From assembly GCA_902600485.1 (NCBI GenBank), contig CACKJD010000004.1:1-64000 (forward strand): 64,000 bases of DNA. The letters are read 5' to 3'. Position numbers and translations under genes: made by a program. The notes beneath the pieces were generated by a model. The model saw only the letters and a list, made by a program, of their open reading frames with translations. It did no database searches and was not told the DNA's origin. The stretch's first letter is position 1. Each line of letters opens with the position of its first letter. The DNA is from an uncultured Pelagibacteraceae bacterium. Its GTDB lineage: Bacteria; Pseudomonadota; Alphaproteobacteria; Pelagibacterales; Pelagibacteraceae. Shown one piece after another: positions 37,440-48,480 of this stretch.

Positions 37440-37748
37440 ATGAAAAAATTAGTTTTTTTAATATTTTTGTTTTTTACAAATCTTTCTTACGCAGAGGATT
37501 TAATAAATATAGGTGAGAATATTTTTTATAACAAAGAGGCTTGTGTAAACTGCCACATATTAAATGCAGCAGATGGAGGTAATAATCAATTATCTAAAGA
37601 GCACGTTATAAACATAGTAACAAATGGTTACGGCGTTATGCCAGCATATAAGGATAAATTGACTGAAAAAGAAATAGAGGCTGTAGCTATATTTGTTTCA
37701 ACAGAAGGTAAAAATTGGAAAAATAAACTGAGCTCATTTGTACAATAA
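37440..37748 (+). CDS. Small monoheme c-type cytochrome
   Basis: A 102-residue exported cytochrome c. A signal peptide of about 18 residues ([18 protein letters not shown], cleavage before ED) directs it to the periplasm. The heme attachment motif CVNCH is at 35-39, and M67 in GVMPAY is the likely axial ligand; [15 protein letters not shown] is the usual C-terminal helix. The mature protein of about 84 residues fits a class I electron carrier or a subunit-like domain; its partner is unknown. It lies exactly between rpoB and rpoC with two-base gaps, so it is almost certainly co-transcribed with RNA polymerase genes. I know of no functional reason for that. Confidence 0.9.
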   Translation: MKKLVFLIFLFFTNLSYAEDLINIGENIFYNKEACVNCHILNAADGGNNQLSKEHVINIVTNGYGVMPAYKDKLTEKEIEAVAIFVSTEGKNWKNKLSSFVQ

Positions 37749-37750
37749 TT

Positions 37751-40700
37751 ATGAAAAAAGATTTAAGCAGCATATTTAAAACTAGTGAAATTTCTGATGC
37801 ACAAAATTTTAATAGTATAAAAATTTCTCTTGCAAGTCCTGAAAAGATCAAATCTTGGACTTACGGTGAAATTAAAAAACCTGAAACAATAAACTATAGA
37901 ACTTTCAGACCTGAAAAAGACGGTTTATTTTGTGCAAGAATTTTTGGTCCCATAAAAGATTACGAGTGTCTATGTGGTAAATACAAAAGAATGAAATTTA
38001 GAGGCATAATTTGTGAAAAATGTGGTGTCGAAGTAACCAAATCTAACGTCAGACGTGAAAGAATGGGTCACATTAATCTAGCAACACCAGTTGCACATAT
38101 ATGGTTTTTAAAGTCCCTACCAAGCAGAATATCACTAGCTATAGACATGAAACTAAAGGAAGTTGAAAGAGTTTTATATTTTGAAAATTTCATAGTTATA
38201 GAACCTGGATTAACTGGTCTTAAAAAAAATCAGTTATTGTCTGAAGAGGAATTAATTAAATATCAAGATGAATTTGGTGATGAAGCATTTACAGCAGGTA
38301 TTGGTGCTGAGGCAATTTTAGAAATATTAAAATCAATAGATCTTCAAAAGGAAAAAGAATTACTGGTTAAAACTATTAATGAGACAAAATCAAAAGTCTC
38401 TGAAGAAAGATCAATTAAACGTTTAAAGCTTATAGACTCATTTATTAAAACAGGTAATAAACCCGAGTGGATGATATTAACTGTAATTCCAGTTATCCCA
38501 CCTGAATTAAGACCGTTAGTACCTTTAGATGGAGGTAGATTTGCCACATCTGATTTAAATGATCTATATAGAAGAGTTATAAATAGAAATAATCGTTTAA
38601 AAAGATTAATGGATCTAAAAGCTCCAGATATAATAGTTAGAAATGAAAAAAGAATGTTACAAGAGTCAGTTGACGCTCTGTTTGATAATGGAAGAAGAGG
38701 TAGAGTAATAACTGGCACTGGTAAAAGACCATTAAAATCTTTAGCTGAAATGTTAAAAGGTAAACAAGGTAGATTTAGACAAAATCTTCTTGGTAAAAGA
38801 GTCGATTACTCCGGTAGGTCAGTAATTGTAGTAGGTCCTGATCTAAAATTACATGAGTGTGGTTTACCAAAGAAAATGGCATTAGAATTATTTAAACCTT
38901 TTTTATATGCAAGATTAAATAAATTAGGTTTAGCCTCAACAATTAAACAAGCAAAAAAATTAGTAGAGAGAGAATCAAATGCTGTTTGGGATGCATTAGA
39001 ACTAATTGTTAGAGAACATCCTGTTATACTTAATAGAGCCCCAACATTACACAGACTTGGTGTTCAAGCTTTTGAACCTAAATTAATAGAGGGGGACGCT
39101 ATTGAATTACATCCATTAACCTGCGCAGCATTTAACGCAGATTTTGATGGAGATCAGATGGCCGTACACATTCCTTTAAGTTTGGAGGCGCAACTTGAAG
39201 CAAGAGTATTAATGATGTCAACAAATAATATTTTAAGTCCATCTAATGGAAAACCTATAATTGTCCCTAGTCAAGATATGATATTAGGAATTTATTATTT
39301 ATCTTTACCTCCATATCAAGAAAAAAAAGTTGAGGGTTATTTTGTAAATAACTCCGAAATTGAACAAGCCTTAGAATCTGGGAGTATAAAAATTCACTCA
39401 CGGATTATATCTAGATTTGAAACTGTTGACGAAAATGGAAAAGTAAAATTTGAAAAACATACAAGTACAGCTGGAAGATTTTTATTAGCAAATTTATTAC
39501 CTAAAGATAAAGATATTACTTTCAGCTTAATTGACAGAATACTTCCTAAAAAAGTTGTCTCTGAAATAATTGATATTGTTTTCAGATTTACTGGACAAAA
39601 AAGTACAGTTATATTTTGTGACAAACTTAAAGACTTAGGGTTCAAGCATGCATTTAAAGCAGGTATATCTTTTGGTAAAGATGATTTAATTATTCCAAAT
39701 AGCAAAGAATCATTGATAGAAGAAACGAAAAAATTAATTAAAGACTACGAAAATCAATATTCAGAGGGTTTAATTACAAGAGGTGAAAAATATAATAAAG
39801 TTGTCGATGCATGGTCAAAATGTACAGATAAGGTCGCTTCTGAAATGATGAAAGGCATATCAGCTACGGAAAAAACCGATAAAGGTCTTAATATAAATTC
39901 AGTATTTATGATGGCTGATTCAGGTGCCAGAGGTTCTGCAGCTCAAATGAAACAACTAGCAGGAATGAGAGGATTAATAGCAAAACCATCCGGTGAAATT
40001 ATTGAGTCACCAATTACATCTAACTTTAAAGAAGGTCTTACAGCACTAGAATATTTTAATTCAACTCACGGTGCTAGAAAAGGTCTTGCAGATACAGCAT
40101 TAAAAACAGCTAATTCAGGTTATTTAACAAGAAGATTATGTGATGTTGCTCAAGACTTAACAATTACAAAAAAAGATTGTGATTGTAAAAGCAAAGGAAG
40201 CATTACTTTGTCCGAAATAATTGAAGGTGGAAATATCATTGTCAGTTTATCAGAAAGAGCTTTAGGAAGAATCGCTGCTGATGATGTCAAAAATCCAATA
40301 TCTGGTGAAGTTATAATTAAAAAAGGTGAAATGATAGATGAATCTGGTTGTGAAAAAATTGATGCAGCTGGTGTTAAAGCTATAAATGTATACTCTGTTA
40401 TAACTTGTGGTTCTAAAGAAGGTGTTTGTGCGATGAGTTATGGAAGAGATCTTTCAAGAGGTCAAATGGTTAACGTAGGTGAAGCTATAGGAATGATTTC
40501 TGCACAATCGATTGGTGAACCAGGTACACAATTAACAATGAGAACTTTTCACGTTGGTGGTACCGCTCAAATTAAACAAGATTCTCAAATTGTTGTTAAA
40601 AACGATGGTGTTTTAAAGATAATTAATACGAACTTATTAGAGGACTCTAAAAAAAATCAAATAGTAATGGGAAGAAATACACAAATTTCTTTAGAGGATG

Positions 40701-41920
40701 ATAAAGGAATGCAAATTGCAATTTATAAAGTTCCTTACGGATCTAAACTTTTCTTTAAAAACGGGGATAAAGTTAAAAAGAATTCAAAAGTTTGTGAGTG
40801 GGATCCTTATACAACACCAGTTATTGCTGAAAAAAGTGGAATAGTTAATTTTGTAGATTTAATTGATGGAGTTTCTCTTTCTGAAACTCAAGATGATACA
40901 ACTGGGATATCATCCAAATCAGTTATTGATTGGAGATCACAATCTAAAAACACTGAGCTTAAACCAAGAATTACTCTTAGAGATGAAAAAGGTAATGTTG
41001 TTAAAAAAGCAGACGATAATGAAGCTAGATATTATTTAGTTCCTGATTCTATCTTATCAGTAAAAGATGGACAAAAAATTAGTGCTGGTGATGTCATTGC
41101 ACGATTACCTAAAGAAACCTCAAAGACAAAAGATATCACTGGTGGATTACCAAGAGTAGCTGAATTATTTGAAGCAAGGAAAGCCAAAGATAGCGCTATT
41201 ATAGCTGAAAACGATGGTAAAGTTATGTTTGGAAAAGAAGTGAGGGGAAAACAAAAAGTTTCAATTGTTTCAGATTCTGGCGAAACATCAAATTACCTAA
41301 TACCAAAAGGAAAACATATCAATTTTAACCCTGGCGAAGAAATCAAAAAAGGTGAATATCTTTTAGATGGTCAACCATTACCTCATGATATTTTAAGAAT
41401 TTTAGGTATTAAAGAACTAACAGAGTATTTTGTAAATCAAGTTCAGGAGGTTTACAGACTTCAAGGTGTTATAATCAATGATAAACATATTGAAACCATT
41501 TTAAGACAAATGCTTAAAAAGGTTGAAATAAAAAACTCTGGAGACTCAGATTATTTGCCAGGTGAAATAATAGATAGGTTTAGGCTTGAGAATGTAAACG
41601 AAGAATTAATTAAAAACGGTAAAAAACCAGCGGTTGGAGAAAGAGTGTTAATGGGAATTACAAAAGCTTCATTACAAACAGAGTCTTTTATATCAGCTGC
41701 TTCTTTCCAAGAAACAACAAGGGTTCTTACAGATGCTGCCATAAAAGGAAAAGTCGATACTCTAGCTGGATTGAAAGAAAACGTAATTGTTGGAAGATTA
41801 GTCCCTGCTGGAACCGGTTCAATTAAAAACAAATGGAATAAAAAAGCATTAGAAGACGATCAAAAATTTTTATCTGAGCAAGAAAAAGTAGAACAAGCTG
41901 AAACGCCTGCAAATCCATAA
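37751..41920 (+). CDS. rpoC: DNA-directed RNA polymerase subunit beta'
   Basis: The beta' subunit (1389 residues) carries the catalytic magnesium loop [12 protein letters not shown] (about residue 460). The N-terminal zinc site is complete (C73, C75, C88, C91). A second zinc-binding region, CDCKS with [10 protein letters not shown], and the trigger-loop region [25 protein letters not shown] are also intact. It follows the cytochrome gene by two bases. A possible weak terminator overlaps its last codons. Confidence 0.99.
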   Translation: MKKDLSSIFKTSEISDAQNFNSIKISLASPEKIKSWTYGEIKKPETINYRTFRPEKDGLFCARIFGPIKDYECLCGKYKRMKFRGIICEKCGVEVTKSNVRRERMGHINLATPVAHIWFLKSLPSRISLAIDMKLKEVERVLYFENFIVIEPGLTGLKKNQLLSEEELIKYQDEFGDEAFTAGIGAEAILEILKSIDLQKEKELLVKTINETKSKVSEERSIKRLKLIDSFIKTGNKPEWMILTVIPVIPPELRPLVPLDGGRFATSDLNDLYRRVINRNNRLKRLMDLKAPDIIVRNEKRMLQESVDALFDNGRRGRVITGTGKRPLKSLAEMLKGKQGRFRQNLLGKRVDYSGRSVIVVGPDLKLHECGLPKKMALELFKPFLYARLNKLGLASTIKQAKKLVERESNAVWDALELIVREHPVILNRAPTLHRLGVQAFEPKLIEGDAIELHPLTCAAFNADFDGDQMAVHIPLSLEAQLEARVLMMSTNNILSPSNGKPIIVPSQDMILGIYYLSLPPYQEKKVEGYFVNNSEIEQALESGSIKIHSRIISRFETVDENGKVKFEKHTSTAGRFLLANLLPKDKDITFSLIDRILPKKVVSEIIDIVFRFTGQKSTVIFCDKLKDLGFKHAFKAGISFGKDDLIIPNSKESLIEETKKLIKDYENQYSEGLITRGEKYNKVVDAWSKCTDKVASEMMKGISATEKTDKGLNINSVFMMADSGARGSAAQMKQLAGMRGLIAKPSGEIIESPITSNFKEGLTALEYFNSTHGARKGLADTALKTANSGYLTRRLCDVAQDLTITKKDCDCKSKGSITLSEIIEGGNIIVSLSERALGRIAADDVKNPISGEVIIKKGEMIDESGCEKIDAAGVKAINVYSVITCGSKEGVCAMSYGRDLSRGQMVNVGEAIGMISAQSIGEPGTQLTMRTFHVGGTAQIKQDSQIVVKNDGVLKIINTNLLEDSKKNQIVMGRNTQISLEDDKGMQIAIYKVPYGSKLFFKNGDKVKKNSKVCEWDPYTTPVIAEKSGIVNFVDLIDGVSLSETQDDTTGISSKSVIDWRSQSKNTELKPRITLRDEKGNVVKKADDNEARYYLVPDSILSVKDGQKISAGDVIARLPKETSKTKDITGGLPRVAELFEARKAKDSAIIAENDGKVMFGKEVRGKQKVSIVSDSGETSNYLIPKGKHINFNPGEEIKKGEYLLDGQPLPHDILRILGIKELTEYFVNQVQEVYRLQGVIINDKHIETILRQMLKKVEIKNSGDSDYLPGEIIDRFRLENVNEELIKNGKKPAVGERVLMGITKASLQTESFISAASFQETTRVLTDAAIKGKVDTLAGLKENVIVGRLVPAGTGSIKNKWNKKALEDDQKFLSEQEKVEQAETPANP

Positions 41921-41938
41921 TAATAGAGCGTTTTTTTT
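41901..41938 (+). terminator. Possible weak terminator after rpoC
   Basis: AAACGC (41901-41906) can pair with GCGTTT (41928-41933), leading into a run of eight T (41931-41938). The loop is about 21 bases and the stem only six, so it is weak, and the left arm lies within rpoC. Its position just before the best promoter match of the gap supports a transcript boundary. Confidence 0.35.
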
Positions 41939-41949
41939 ATTGTTTTAAT

Positions 41950-41977
41950 TTGACAATTTCAAAAACTATAGTATTTT
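41950..41977 (+). promoter_or_regulatory. Candidate promoter of the str-S10-spc genes
   Basis: A consensus TTGACA (41950-41955) is followed after 16 bases by TATTTT (41972-41977). The start would be near 41984, giving a leader of about 90 bases before rpsL. The leader contains a small stem, TAGTGC (42000-42005) with GTACTA (42013-42018), using one G-T pair. This is the largest gene-free gap in the window. Confidence 0.5.
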
Positions 41978-42073
41978 CACCAAGATTTTGGTTGGATAGT
42001 AGTGCTATTTAGGTACTAAACGCGACCACAGACATTAGACTACTTTAATTTCTTCCTTAATCAATACTATATT

Positions 42074-42445
42074 ATGCCAACGATAAACCAATTGTTGAAA
42101 AAAAGAAGGACTAGACCAAAGGCTAGGGACAGAGTTCCTGCGCTTGAAAAATCTCCTCAGAAAAGAGGTGTATGTTTAAAAGTTTATACAACTACACCTA
42201 AGAAACCAAATTCTGCATTAAGAAAAGTTGCAAGAGTAAGATTGTCCAATGGACATGAAGTAACATCTTATATACCTGGTGAAGGTCATAATTTGCAAGA
42301 ACACTCGGTTGTTCTTATCAGGGGTGGCAGAGTTAAAGATTTACCAGGCGTAAGATATCATATCTTGAGAGGAAATTTAGATACACAAGGTGTAACAGCA
42401 AGAAAACAGCAAAGATCTAAATACGGGGCAAAAAAAGGAAAATAA
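42074..42445 (+). CDS. rpsL: 30S ribosomal protein S12
   Basis: S12 (123 residues) lines the decoding centre. Conserved segments are [18 protein letters not shown] and [29 protein letters not shown]; the lysines at the sites where streptomycin resistance changes occur (TPKKPNS and GRVKDLPG) are wild-type. It begins the str gene group, with rpsG one base after its stop. Confidence 0.98.
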   Translation: MPTINQLLKKRRTRPKARDRVPALEKSPQKRGVCLKVYTTTPKKPNSALRKVARVRLSNGHEVTSYIPGEGHNLQEHSVVLIRGGRVKDLPGVRYHILRGNLDTQGVTARKQQRSKYGAKKGK

Positions 42446-42446
42446 A

Positions 42447-42917
42447 ATGTCTCGTAAAAAAAGCTCTTCAAAAAAAAATATCTCATTAGATGCAAAATTT
42501 AAATCTCCAATAATTCCTAAACTAATAAATTCTCTTATGTATGATGGTAAAAAAACTATTGCTGAAAAAATTGTATATGACGCAATAGAAAAAATTAAAT
42601 CTAAATCTAAAGATGAGCCTATAACAATATTCAATCAAGCAATTACTAATATTAAACCTACTGTTGAAGTAAGATCAAGACGAGTAGGTGGTGCAACATA
42701 TCAAGTTCCTGTTGAGGTTAAATCTAAAAGATCACAAGCTTTAGCGATAAGATGGCTTATAGATGCATCAAGAAAAAGAAAAGATAAAAAAATGTCTGAT
42801 AAAATTTTTAACGAAATTTATGATGCATATCAAAACAAAGGATCAGCAATTAAAAAAAAAGAGGACACTCATAAAATGGCAGAGTCTAACAAAGCTTTTG
42901 CTCATTTTAGATGGTAA
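42447..42917 (+). CDS. rpsG: 30S ribosomal protein S7
   Basis: S7 (156 residues) organises the head of the 30S subunit and contacts E-site tRNA. Typical segments are KLINSLMYDGKKTIAEKIVYDA and VEVRSRRVGGATYQVPVEV, with the C-terminal MAESNKAFAHFRW. It lies one base after rpsL and six before fusA. Confidence 0.98.
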   Translation: MSRKKSSSKKNISLDAKFKSPIIPKLINSLMYDGKKTIAEKIVYDAIEKIKSKSKDEPITIFNQAITNIKPTVEVRSRRVGGATYQVPVEVKSKRSQALAIRWLIDASRKRKDKKMSDKIFNEIYDAYQNKGSAIKKKEDTHKMAESNKAFAHFRW

Positions 42918-42923
42918 TACCAA

Positions 42924-45002
42924 ATGGCACGAACACACAAATTAGATAAATATAGAAACATTGGTATTATGGCACATATCGATGCTGGAAAAACAACAAC
43001 TACAGAAAGAATTTTATACTATACTGGAAAAAGTCATAAAATTGGTGAGGTACATGATGGTGCCGCAACTATGGATTGGATGGAGCAAGAACAAGAAAGA
43101 GGTATTACAATCACCTCTGCAGCTACTACTTGTTTTTGGAATGATCATAGAATAAATATTATAGACACCCCTGGTCACGTAGATTTTACAATTGAGGTTG
43201 AAAGATCTCTAAAAGTTCTTGACGGTGCAGTTGCAGTTTTTGATGGTGTTGCAGGTGTTGAACCTCAATCAGAGACAGTATGGAGACAAGCAGACAAATA
43301 TAAGGTTCCAAGAATATGTTTTGTAAATAAACTTGATAGAACTGGAGCAGATTTTTTTAGATGTGTTGACATGATTAAAGATAGGTTAGGAGCTAAACCT
43401 TTAGTTATGCAAATTCCAATTGGCATTGAATCTTCACTTCAAGGTGTAGTTGACCTTGTAAAGATGAAAGCTATTGTTTGGAAAAATGAAGATCTAGGTG
43501 CCGCATGGGAAGAAAAAGATATTCCTGCAGAACTAAAAGAAATTACAGATAAATACAGACAAGAGTTAGTTGAAACAGCTGTTGAACAAGATGAAAAACT
43601 TATGGAAAGTTATTTAAATGGAGAAGAAATAAAGATTGAAGATTTAAAAAGATGTATCAGAAAAGGATGTTTGAGCTTTAATTTTGTTCCAGTCCTAACT
43701 GGATCAGCTTTTAAAAATAAGGGAGTTCAACCTTTATTAGATGCTGTAGTAGATTATTTGCCAAGCCCAGTAGACATAGGATCAATCAAAGGAACAAAAC
43801 CAAACTCAGATGAAGAAATTGAAATGAAATTTGAGGATAATGCCCCTTTTTCTGCATTAGCATTTAAAGTTGCAAATGATCCTTTTGTTGGGTCACTTAC
43901 TTTCATTAGAATTTACTCGGGAACTGTTAAATCTGGTACTGGAATATACAATACTTCTAAAGACAAAGAAGAAAGAGTTGGCAGAATGTTATTAATGCAT
44001 GCTAATTCACGGGAAGACATTAAAGAAGCCAATGCAGGAGATATTGTTGCGTTAGCAGGATTAAAATACACAATTACTGGGCATACTCTTGCAAATGAGG
44101 ATAAACCAGTACTACTTGAACCCATGGAATTTCCAGACCCTGTAATTGAGATTGCTGTAGAACCAAAAACTAAAGGTGACCAAGAAAAAATGGGTGAAGC
44201 TTTGGGAAGGTTAGCAAAAGAAGATCCTTCATTTAGAGTTACTTCAGATGAAGAGTCTGGTCAAACAATAATTAAAGGTATGGGTGAACTTCATTTAGAT
44301 ATCATAGTCGATAGAATGAAGAGAGAATTCAAAGTTGAAGCTAACATTGGAGCACCTCAGGTTGCTTATAGAGAAACAATTTTAAAAAATTCTGAATTTG
44401 ATTACACTCACAAAAAACAAAGTGGTGGAGCTGGTCAGTTTGCAAGGGTGAAGTTATCAGTTGAACCATTAGAGCCTGGAAAGGGAAGAGAAGTTGAAAG
44501 CAAAATTAAAGGTGGTGCTATACCTAAAGAATTTATTCCAGGTGTAGAAAAAGGGATAGAAAGTGTCTCTGATTCTGGAATTTTAGCTGGATTTCCCATT
44601 ATAGATTACAAAGTTACAATTTTAGATGGATTACACCATGATGTTGACTCAAGTGTACTGGCTTTTGAATTAGCTTCAAGACAATGTTTTAAAGAAGCAT
44701 GTAACAGAGCGACATTAAAGTTATTAGAACCTATTATGAGAGTTGAGGTTGTTACACCAGAGGATTATATGGGCGATGTAATTGGTGATTTAAACAGTAG
44801 AAGAGGCCAGATAAATACACAAGAACAAAGAGGAAATGCTACAGTTATAACTGCCATGGTGCCTTTAGCAAATATGTTTGGATATATTAACGCACTAAGA
44901 TCCATGTCTCAGGGTAGAGCACAGTACTCAATGTTTTTTGATCATTACGATAAAGTTCCTCAAAATGTTCAAGACGAAGTAACAAAAAAAACAGGATCTT
45001 AA
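42924..45002 (+). CDS. fusA: Elongation factor G
   Basis: EF-G (692 residues) is the translocation GTPase. The P-loop AHIDAGKT is at 17-24, with [13 protein letters not shown] (switch I), [15 protein letters not shown] (G3) and NKLDR (G4). Domains III-V follow, including [12 protein letters not shown] in domain IV. tuf, which usually follows fusA in proteobacterial str operons, is not here; rpsJ starts three bases after the stop. Confidence 0.99.
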   Translation: MARTHKLDKYRNIGIMAHIDAGKTTTTERILYYTGKSHKIGEVHDGAATMDWMEQEQERGITITSAATTCFWNDHRINIIDTPGHVDFTIEVERSLKVLDGAVAVFDGVAGVEPQSETVWRQADKYKVPRICFVNKLDRTGADFFRCVDMIKDRLGAKPLVMQIPIGIESSLQGVVDLVKMKAIVWKNEDLGAAWEEKDIPAELKEITDKYRQELVETAVEQDEKLMESYLNGEEIKIEDLKRCIRKGCLSFNFVPVLTGSAFKNKGVQPLLDAVVDYLPSPVDIGSIKGTKPNSDEEIEMKFEDNAPFSALAFKVANDPFVGSLTFIRIYSGTVKSGTGIYNTSKDKEERVGRMLLMHANSREDIKEANAGDIVALAGLKYTITGHTLANEDKPVLLEPMEFPDPVIEIAVEPKTKGDQEKMGEALGRLAKEDPSFRVTSDEESGQTIIKGMGELHLDIIVDRMKREFKVEANIGAPQVAYRETILKNSEFDYTHKKQSGGAGQFARVKLSVEPLEPGKGREVESKIKGGAIPKEFIPGVEKGIESVSDSGILAGFPIIDYKVTILDGLHHDVDSSVLAFELASRQCFKEACNRATLKLLEPIMRVEVVTPEDYMGDVIGDLNSRRGQINTQEQRGNATVITAMVPLANMFGYINALRSMSQGRAQYSMFFDHYDKVPQNVQDEVTKKTGS

Positions 45003-45005
45003 AAA

Positions 45006-45314
45006 ATGGATAAACAGAATATAAGAATTAAATTAAGGGCATATGATAACAAAGTTTTAGACCAATCAACTGAAGAAATAGTTAATACTGTCAAAAGAAC
45101 TGGTGCTAATATCAAAGGACCAATACCTTTACCAACTAAAATTGAAAGATATACTGTTTTAAGGTCTCCTCATATTGATAAAAAAAGTAGAGAACAATTT
45201 GAAACTAGAACTCATAAGAGATTAATAGATATTATTGAACCGACACCGCAAACTGTAGAGGCATTAATGAAATTAGACCTAGCTTCAGGTGTAGATGTGG
45301 AGATAAAAATATAA
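45006..45314 (+). CDS. rpsJ: 30S ribosomal protein S10
   Basis: S10 (102 residues), also the transcription partner NusE, is the first gene of the S10 operon. The segment [17 protein letters not shown] and the loop [29 protein letters not shown] are typical. It follows fusA directly with no room for the long S10 leader used for L4 autoregulation in E. coli. It overlaps rplC by one base. Confidence 0.98.
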   Translation: MDKQNIRIKLRAYDNKVLDQSTEEIVNTVKRTGANIKGPIPLPTKIERYTVLRSPHIDKKSREQFETRTHKRLIDIIEPTPQTVEALMKLDLASGVDVEIKI

Positions 45315-46024
45315 TGATTGAAATAGGCTTAATTGGCAAAAAAATTGGAATGACTAGAGAATTTTATAAATCTGGACAATCTGTACCTGTGACTGTAATT
45401 AAATTCGACACAGGTAGAGTAATACACTTATTATCAAAAGAAAAAAATGGATATAACGCTGTTCAAATAGGTTTTGGAAAAATAAAAAATTCAAAACTTT
45501 CAAAACAAATGAAAGGATATTTTTCAAAAAAAAATACAGAACCCAAAAAAGTTTTAAAGGAATTTAGAGTTAAAAGTTTAGAAAATTTTAAAGAAGGAAA
45601 TGAAATAGGTATTGAAATATTCAAAGATACAAAATTTGTGGACATTAAATCAAAAACAATTGGAAAAGGTTTTGCAGGAGCTATGAAAAGACATAATTTT
45701 GCTGGTTTAAGGGCATCCCATGGTGTCTCAATATCCCACAGAGCACATGGATCTACAGGTCAAAATCAAGATCCAGGCAAAGTATTTAAAAATAAAAAAA
45801 TGGCAGGACATATGGGTGATAAAATAAGAACAATTCAAAATATAGAGATAATTAAATCTGATCCTGAAAATAATTTACTATATTTAAAAGGATCTATTCC
45901 AGGTTCAAAAAATACTCAAGTAGTAGTTAGAGAGTCAGTCAAAAATGTACGTAAACTCACAATGGCTGAAAAAATTGAGAAGATCGAAAAATTAAAAAAA
46001 ATACCTGAAAAAAAGAAGAAATAA
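45314..46024 (+). CDS. rplC: 50S ribosomal protein L3
   Basis: L3 (236 residues) is an early assembly protein near the peptidyl-transferase centre. It starts GLIGKKIGMTREF and has the conserved loop FAGAMKRHNFAGLRASHGVSISHR and the segment KKMAGHMGDKIRTIQN. A lysine-rich C-terminal tail of about 25 residues extends beyond the core, as in many alphaproteobacteria. rplD begins on the next base. Confidence 0.98.
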   Translation: MIEIGLIGKKIGMTREFYKSGQSVPVTVIKFDTGRVIHLLSKEKNGYNAVQIGFGKIKNSKLSKQMKGYFSKKNTEPKKVLKEFRVKSLENFKEGNEIGIEIFKDTKFVDIKSKTIGKGFAGAMKRHNFAGLRASHGVSISHRAHGSTGQNQDPGKVFKNKKMAGHMGDKIRTIQNIEIIKSDPENNLLYLKGSIPGSKNTQVVVRESVKNVRKLTMAEKIEKIEKLKKIPEKKKK

Positions 46025-46648
46025 ATGAAGATAGATAAGTTAAGTATAGATGGAAAAAAAACTTCAATTGAGGTTAAAGATAATATCTTTTCTTCAAAAA
46101 TAAATGAAACTTTAATTAGTCAAGTAATATATAAAACTAATGCAAATTACAAAGGTAGAAAATCTAAAACAAAACAAAAAAATGAGATAATTGGATCCAC
46201 TTCCAAAATTTATGCTCAAAAGGGTACAGGTAATGCTAGACACGCAAGTAGAAAGGCTCCAATATTTGTTGGTGGAGGTGTGGCCCATGGTCCAAAAGGG
46301 GAGAGTAAATATAAAAAAAGAAAGTTAAATAAGAATGAAAAAAGATTAAGTATAGCCTCGATATTAACAAAAAAACATAAATTAAATGATTTAATTATAT
46401 TTAATGATTTTTCAAAGGAGATAAAAAAAACTAGAGAGATGAATTTAATTCTAAAAAAATTTCACGCTATAAATAGTATTCTAATTTTAGATAAATCTTC
46501 AAAAAATAACATTGATAAAGCTGTTAGGAATATTCCAAATGTGAAGTGTACTGATATAAATCATTTTAGTGCATTTGATATCGTTAAGTACAAAAAAATT
46601 ATATTTACTGAAAGCTCGTTAAAAGAATTAGAAAAAAGGTACAATTAA
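46025..46648 (+). CDS. rplD: 50S ribosomal protein L4
   Basis: L4 (207 residues) lines the exit tunnel with its extended loop, seen here as KIYAQKGTGNARHASRKAPIFVGGGVAHGP. In E. coli it represses the S10 operon through a leader that has no counterpart here. It abuts rplC and rplW without gaps. Confidence 0.97.
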   Translation: MKIDKLSIDGKKTSIEVKDNIFSSKINETLISQVIYKTNANYKGRKSKTKQKNEIIGSTSKIYAQKGTGNARHASRKAPIFVGGGVAHGPKGESKYKKRKLNKNEKRLSIASILTKKHKLNDLIIFNDFSKEIKKTREMNLILKKFHAINSILILDKSSKNNIDKAVRNIPNVKCTDINHFSAFDIVKYKKIIFTESSLKELEKRYN

Positions 46649-46942
46649 ATGACCAAAATTAATATATATGACACAATAGTTGGCCCAGTTATTACTGAAA
46701 AGTCTACAAATTTATCATCTTTAAATAAAATTGTGTTTAAAGTTATCGATTCTGCAAATAAAAAAATTTTAAAAAAAAATATAGAAAAAATTTTTAAAGT
46801 TAATGTTACAAAGATAAATATAATTAACAAAAGAAATAGAACCAAATTTACGAGAGGAAGAAAAGTTAAAGTTAAAGGTTACAAAAAAGCTGTTATCACT
46901 CTAAAAAAGGGTCAAAGTATTGATTTAACAACAGGTATTTAA
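46649..46942 (+). CDS. rplW: 50S ribosomal protein L23
   Basis: L23 (97 residues) sits at the tunnel exit and docks trigger factor and SRP. The segments GPVITEKSTNLSSLNKIVFKV and FKVNVTKINIIN, then RGRKVKVKGYKKAVITLKKGQ, match the family. It overlaps rplB by one base. Confidence 0.97.
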   Translation: MTKINIYDTIVGPVITEKSTNLSSLNKIVFKVIDSANKKILKKNIEKIFKVNVTKINIINKRNRTKFTRGRKVKVKGYKKAVITLKKGQSIDLTTGI

Positions 46943-47775
46943 TGAGCTTAAAAACATTTAAACCATATACAAAATCTTCTAGAGGTACAATTCTAGTTGA
47001 CAGAAGCAAAGTTTGGAAAGGCAAACCTTACAAACCTCTTACATCCGTAAAATACTCATCAAGTGGAAGAAATAACCAAGGAAGAATTACAGCGAGGAAT
47101 ATAGGCGGTGGTCATAAACAAAAATATAGAATTATTGATTTTTATAGAAAAAAGAAAGGATTGATGGCAGAAGTTGAGAGAGTTGAATACGATCCAAATA
47201 GGTCTTGTCATATTATGTTGGTAAAATTTGAAGATGGTGAAAAATACTATTATTTGGCACCGCAAGGAATAAAGATTGGAGACAAGGTTTCAAATGGTGG
47301 AGACTCGGAGATAAAAGTTGGAAACTGTTTGCCATTATCCGAGATACCCGTTGGTATTGATATACACAATGTAGAAATTAATCCAGGCGGAGGTGGAAAA
47401 ATTGCAAGATCAGCAGGTACTTCAGTTTCAATTTCAGGCACTGACGGAAATTATTCAATAATAAAAATGACTTCTGGAGAAGTTCGAAAAATCGACTCTA
47501 GATCGTTAGCTACAATAGGCGTTCTCTCAAACCCTGATCAAAAAAATATAAAAATAGGTAAAGCTGGCAGGTCAAGATGGCTTGGGAGAAGACCTCACAC
47601 CAGAGGTGTAGTCATGAACCCAGTTGATCACCCTCATGGTGGCGGTGAAGGTAAATCTGCTGGCGGAAGACATCCCGTGTCTAGAACTGGTCAATCAGCT
47701 AAAGGTTTAAAAACAAGAGATAATAAAAGAACAGACAAATATATAATTAGAAGAAGAAAGAAGAAAAAGGGATAA
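46942..47775 (+). CDS. rplB: 50S ribosomal protein L2
   Basis: L2 (277 residues) is needed for subunit joining and peptidyl transfer. The C-terminal block RGVVMNPVDHPHGGGEGKSAGGRHPVS carries the critical histidine, and GGGHKQKYRIIDFYRKKKG is typical of the N-terminal half. It ends in a basic tail and is followed by rpsS after three bases. Confidence 0.99.
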   Translation: MSLKTFKPYTKSSRGTILVDRSKVWKGKPYKPLTSVKYSSSGRNNQGRITARNIGGGHKQKYRIIDFYRKKKGLMAEVERVEYDPNRSCHIMLVKFEDGEKYYYLAPQGIKIGDKVSNGGDSEIKVGNCLPLSEIPVGIDIHNVEINPGGGGKIARSAGTSVSISGTDGNYSIIKMTSGEVRKIDSRSLATIGVLSNPDQKNIKIGKAGRSRWLGRRPHTRGVVMNPVDHPHGGGEGKSAGGRHPVSRTGQSAKGLKTRDNKRTDKYIIRRRKKKKG

Positions 47776-47778
47776 TTT

Positions 47779-48078
47779 ATGGCAAGGTCAATTTGGAAAG
47801 GTCCATTTGTTGAAGAAAGCTTGATAAAAAAAGCTGAAAAACAAAAAAATGAAACTAATAAAAAACCCATAAAAACATGGTCAAGAAAATCGACCATTAT
47901 TCCAGATTTTATTGGACTGAGTTTCTTGATATATAACGGAAAAAAATTTATCCCATTAACAATTTCAGAGGATATGGTTGGTCATAAATTTGGAGAGTTT
48001 GCTCCAACAAGACAATTTTTTGGGCATACACCAGCTGACAAAAAGGCTAAAGAGGAAGATACAAAAGACAAAAAATAA
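47779..48078 (+). CDS. rpsS: 30S ribosomal protein S19
   Basis: S19 (99 residues, slightly longer than the usual 92 through a charged C-terminal tail) binds the 30S head. [19 protein letters not shown] and [17 protein letters not shown] are the conserved ends. rplV starts three bases after its stop. Confidence 0.98.
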   Translation: MARSIWKGPFVEESLIKKAEKQKNETNKKPIKTWSRKSTIIPDFIGLSFLIYNGKKFIPLTISEDMVGHKFGEFAPTRQFFGHTPADKKAKEEDTKDKK

Positions 48079-48081
48079 TAT

Positions 48082-48480
48082 ATGAGCAAAACGAATAAAA
48101 ATAATGAACTTAATTTAGTAAGATCTATTAACAAAAATGTTAGATCAAGTACAAGAAAATTAAAACCTATTTTAAAAGCACTTGTTGGTAAAAAAGTTGA
48201 TTTTGCCTTAAGAGATCTTGAGTTTTCAAATAAAAGAATATGCGGTGAAGTAAAAAAGACTCTTGCTTCAGCAATTGCTAATGCAGAAAATAATTATCAA
48301 TATGATATAGATAAACTAATAGTAAAAGAGGCTTACTGTGGAAAACAAGTGATAATGAAGAGGTTTAGACCTAGAGCAAAAGGTAGAGCGGCTCCAATAA
48401 TCAAACCTTATTCAAATTTGACTATTATTTTATCGGAACAAAAACAAAATCAAAAGGAGAAACATGGGACAAAAAGTTAA
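48082..48480 (+). CDS. rplV: 50S ribosomal protein L22
   Basis: L22 (132 residues) reaches into the exit tunnel. The core [24 protein letters not shown] and the beta-hairpin [23 protein letters not shown] are conserved. Its last 17 bases overlap rpsC, whose ribosome-binding site (AAGGAGA) lies inside rplV. Confidence 0.96.
   Translation: MSKTNKNNELNLVRSINKNVRSSTRKLKPILKALVGKKVDFALRDLEFSNKRICGEVKKTLASAIANAENNYQYDIDKLIVKEAYCGKQVIMKRFRPRAKGRAAPIIKPYSNLTIILSEQKQNQKEKHGTKS

Noticed and set aside
42763..42945. 60-codon frame within rpsG
   Set aside because: An out-of-frame reading of rpsG and the start of fusA with no independent support.
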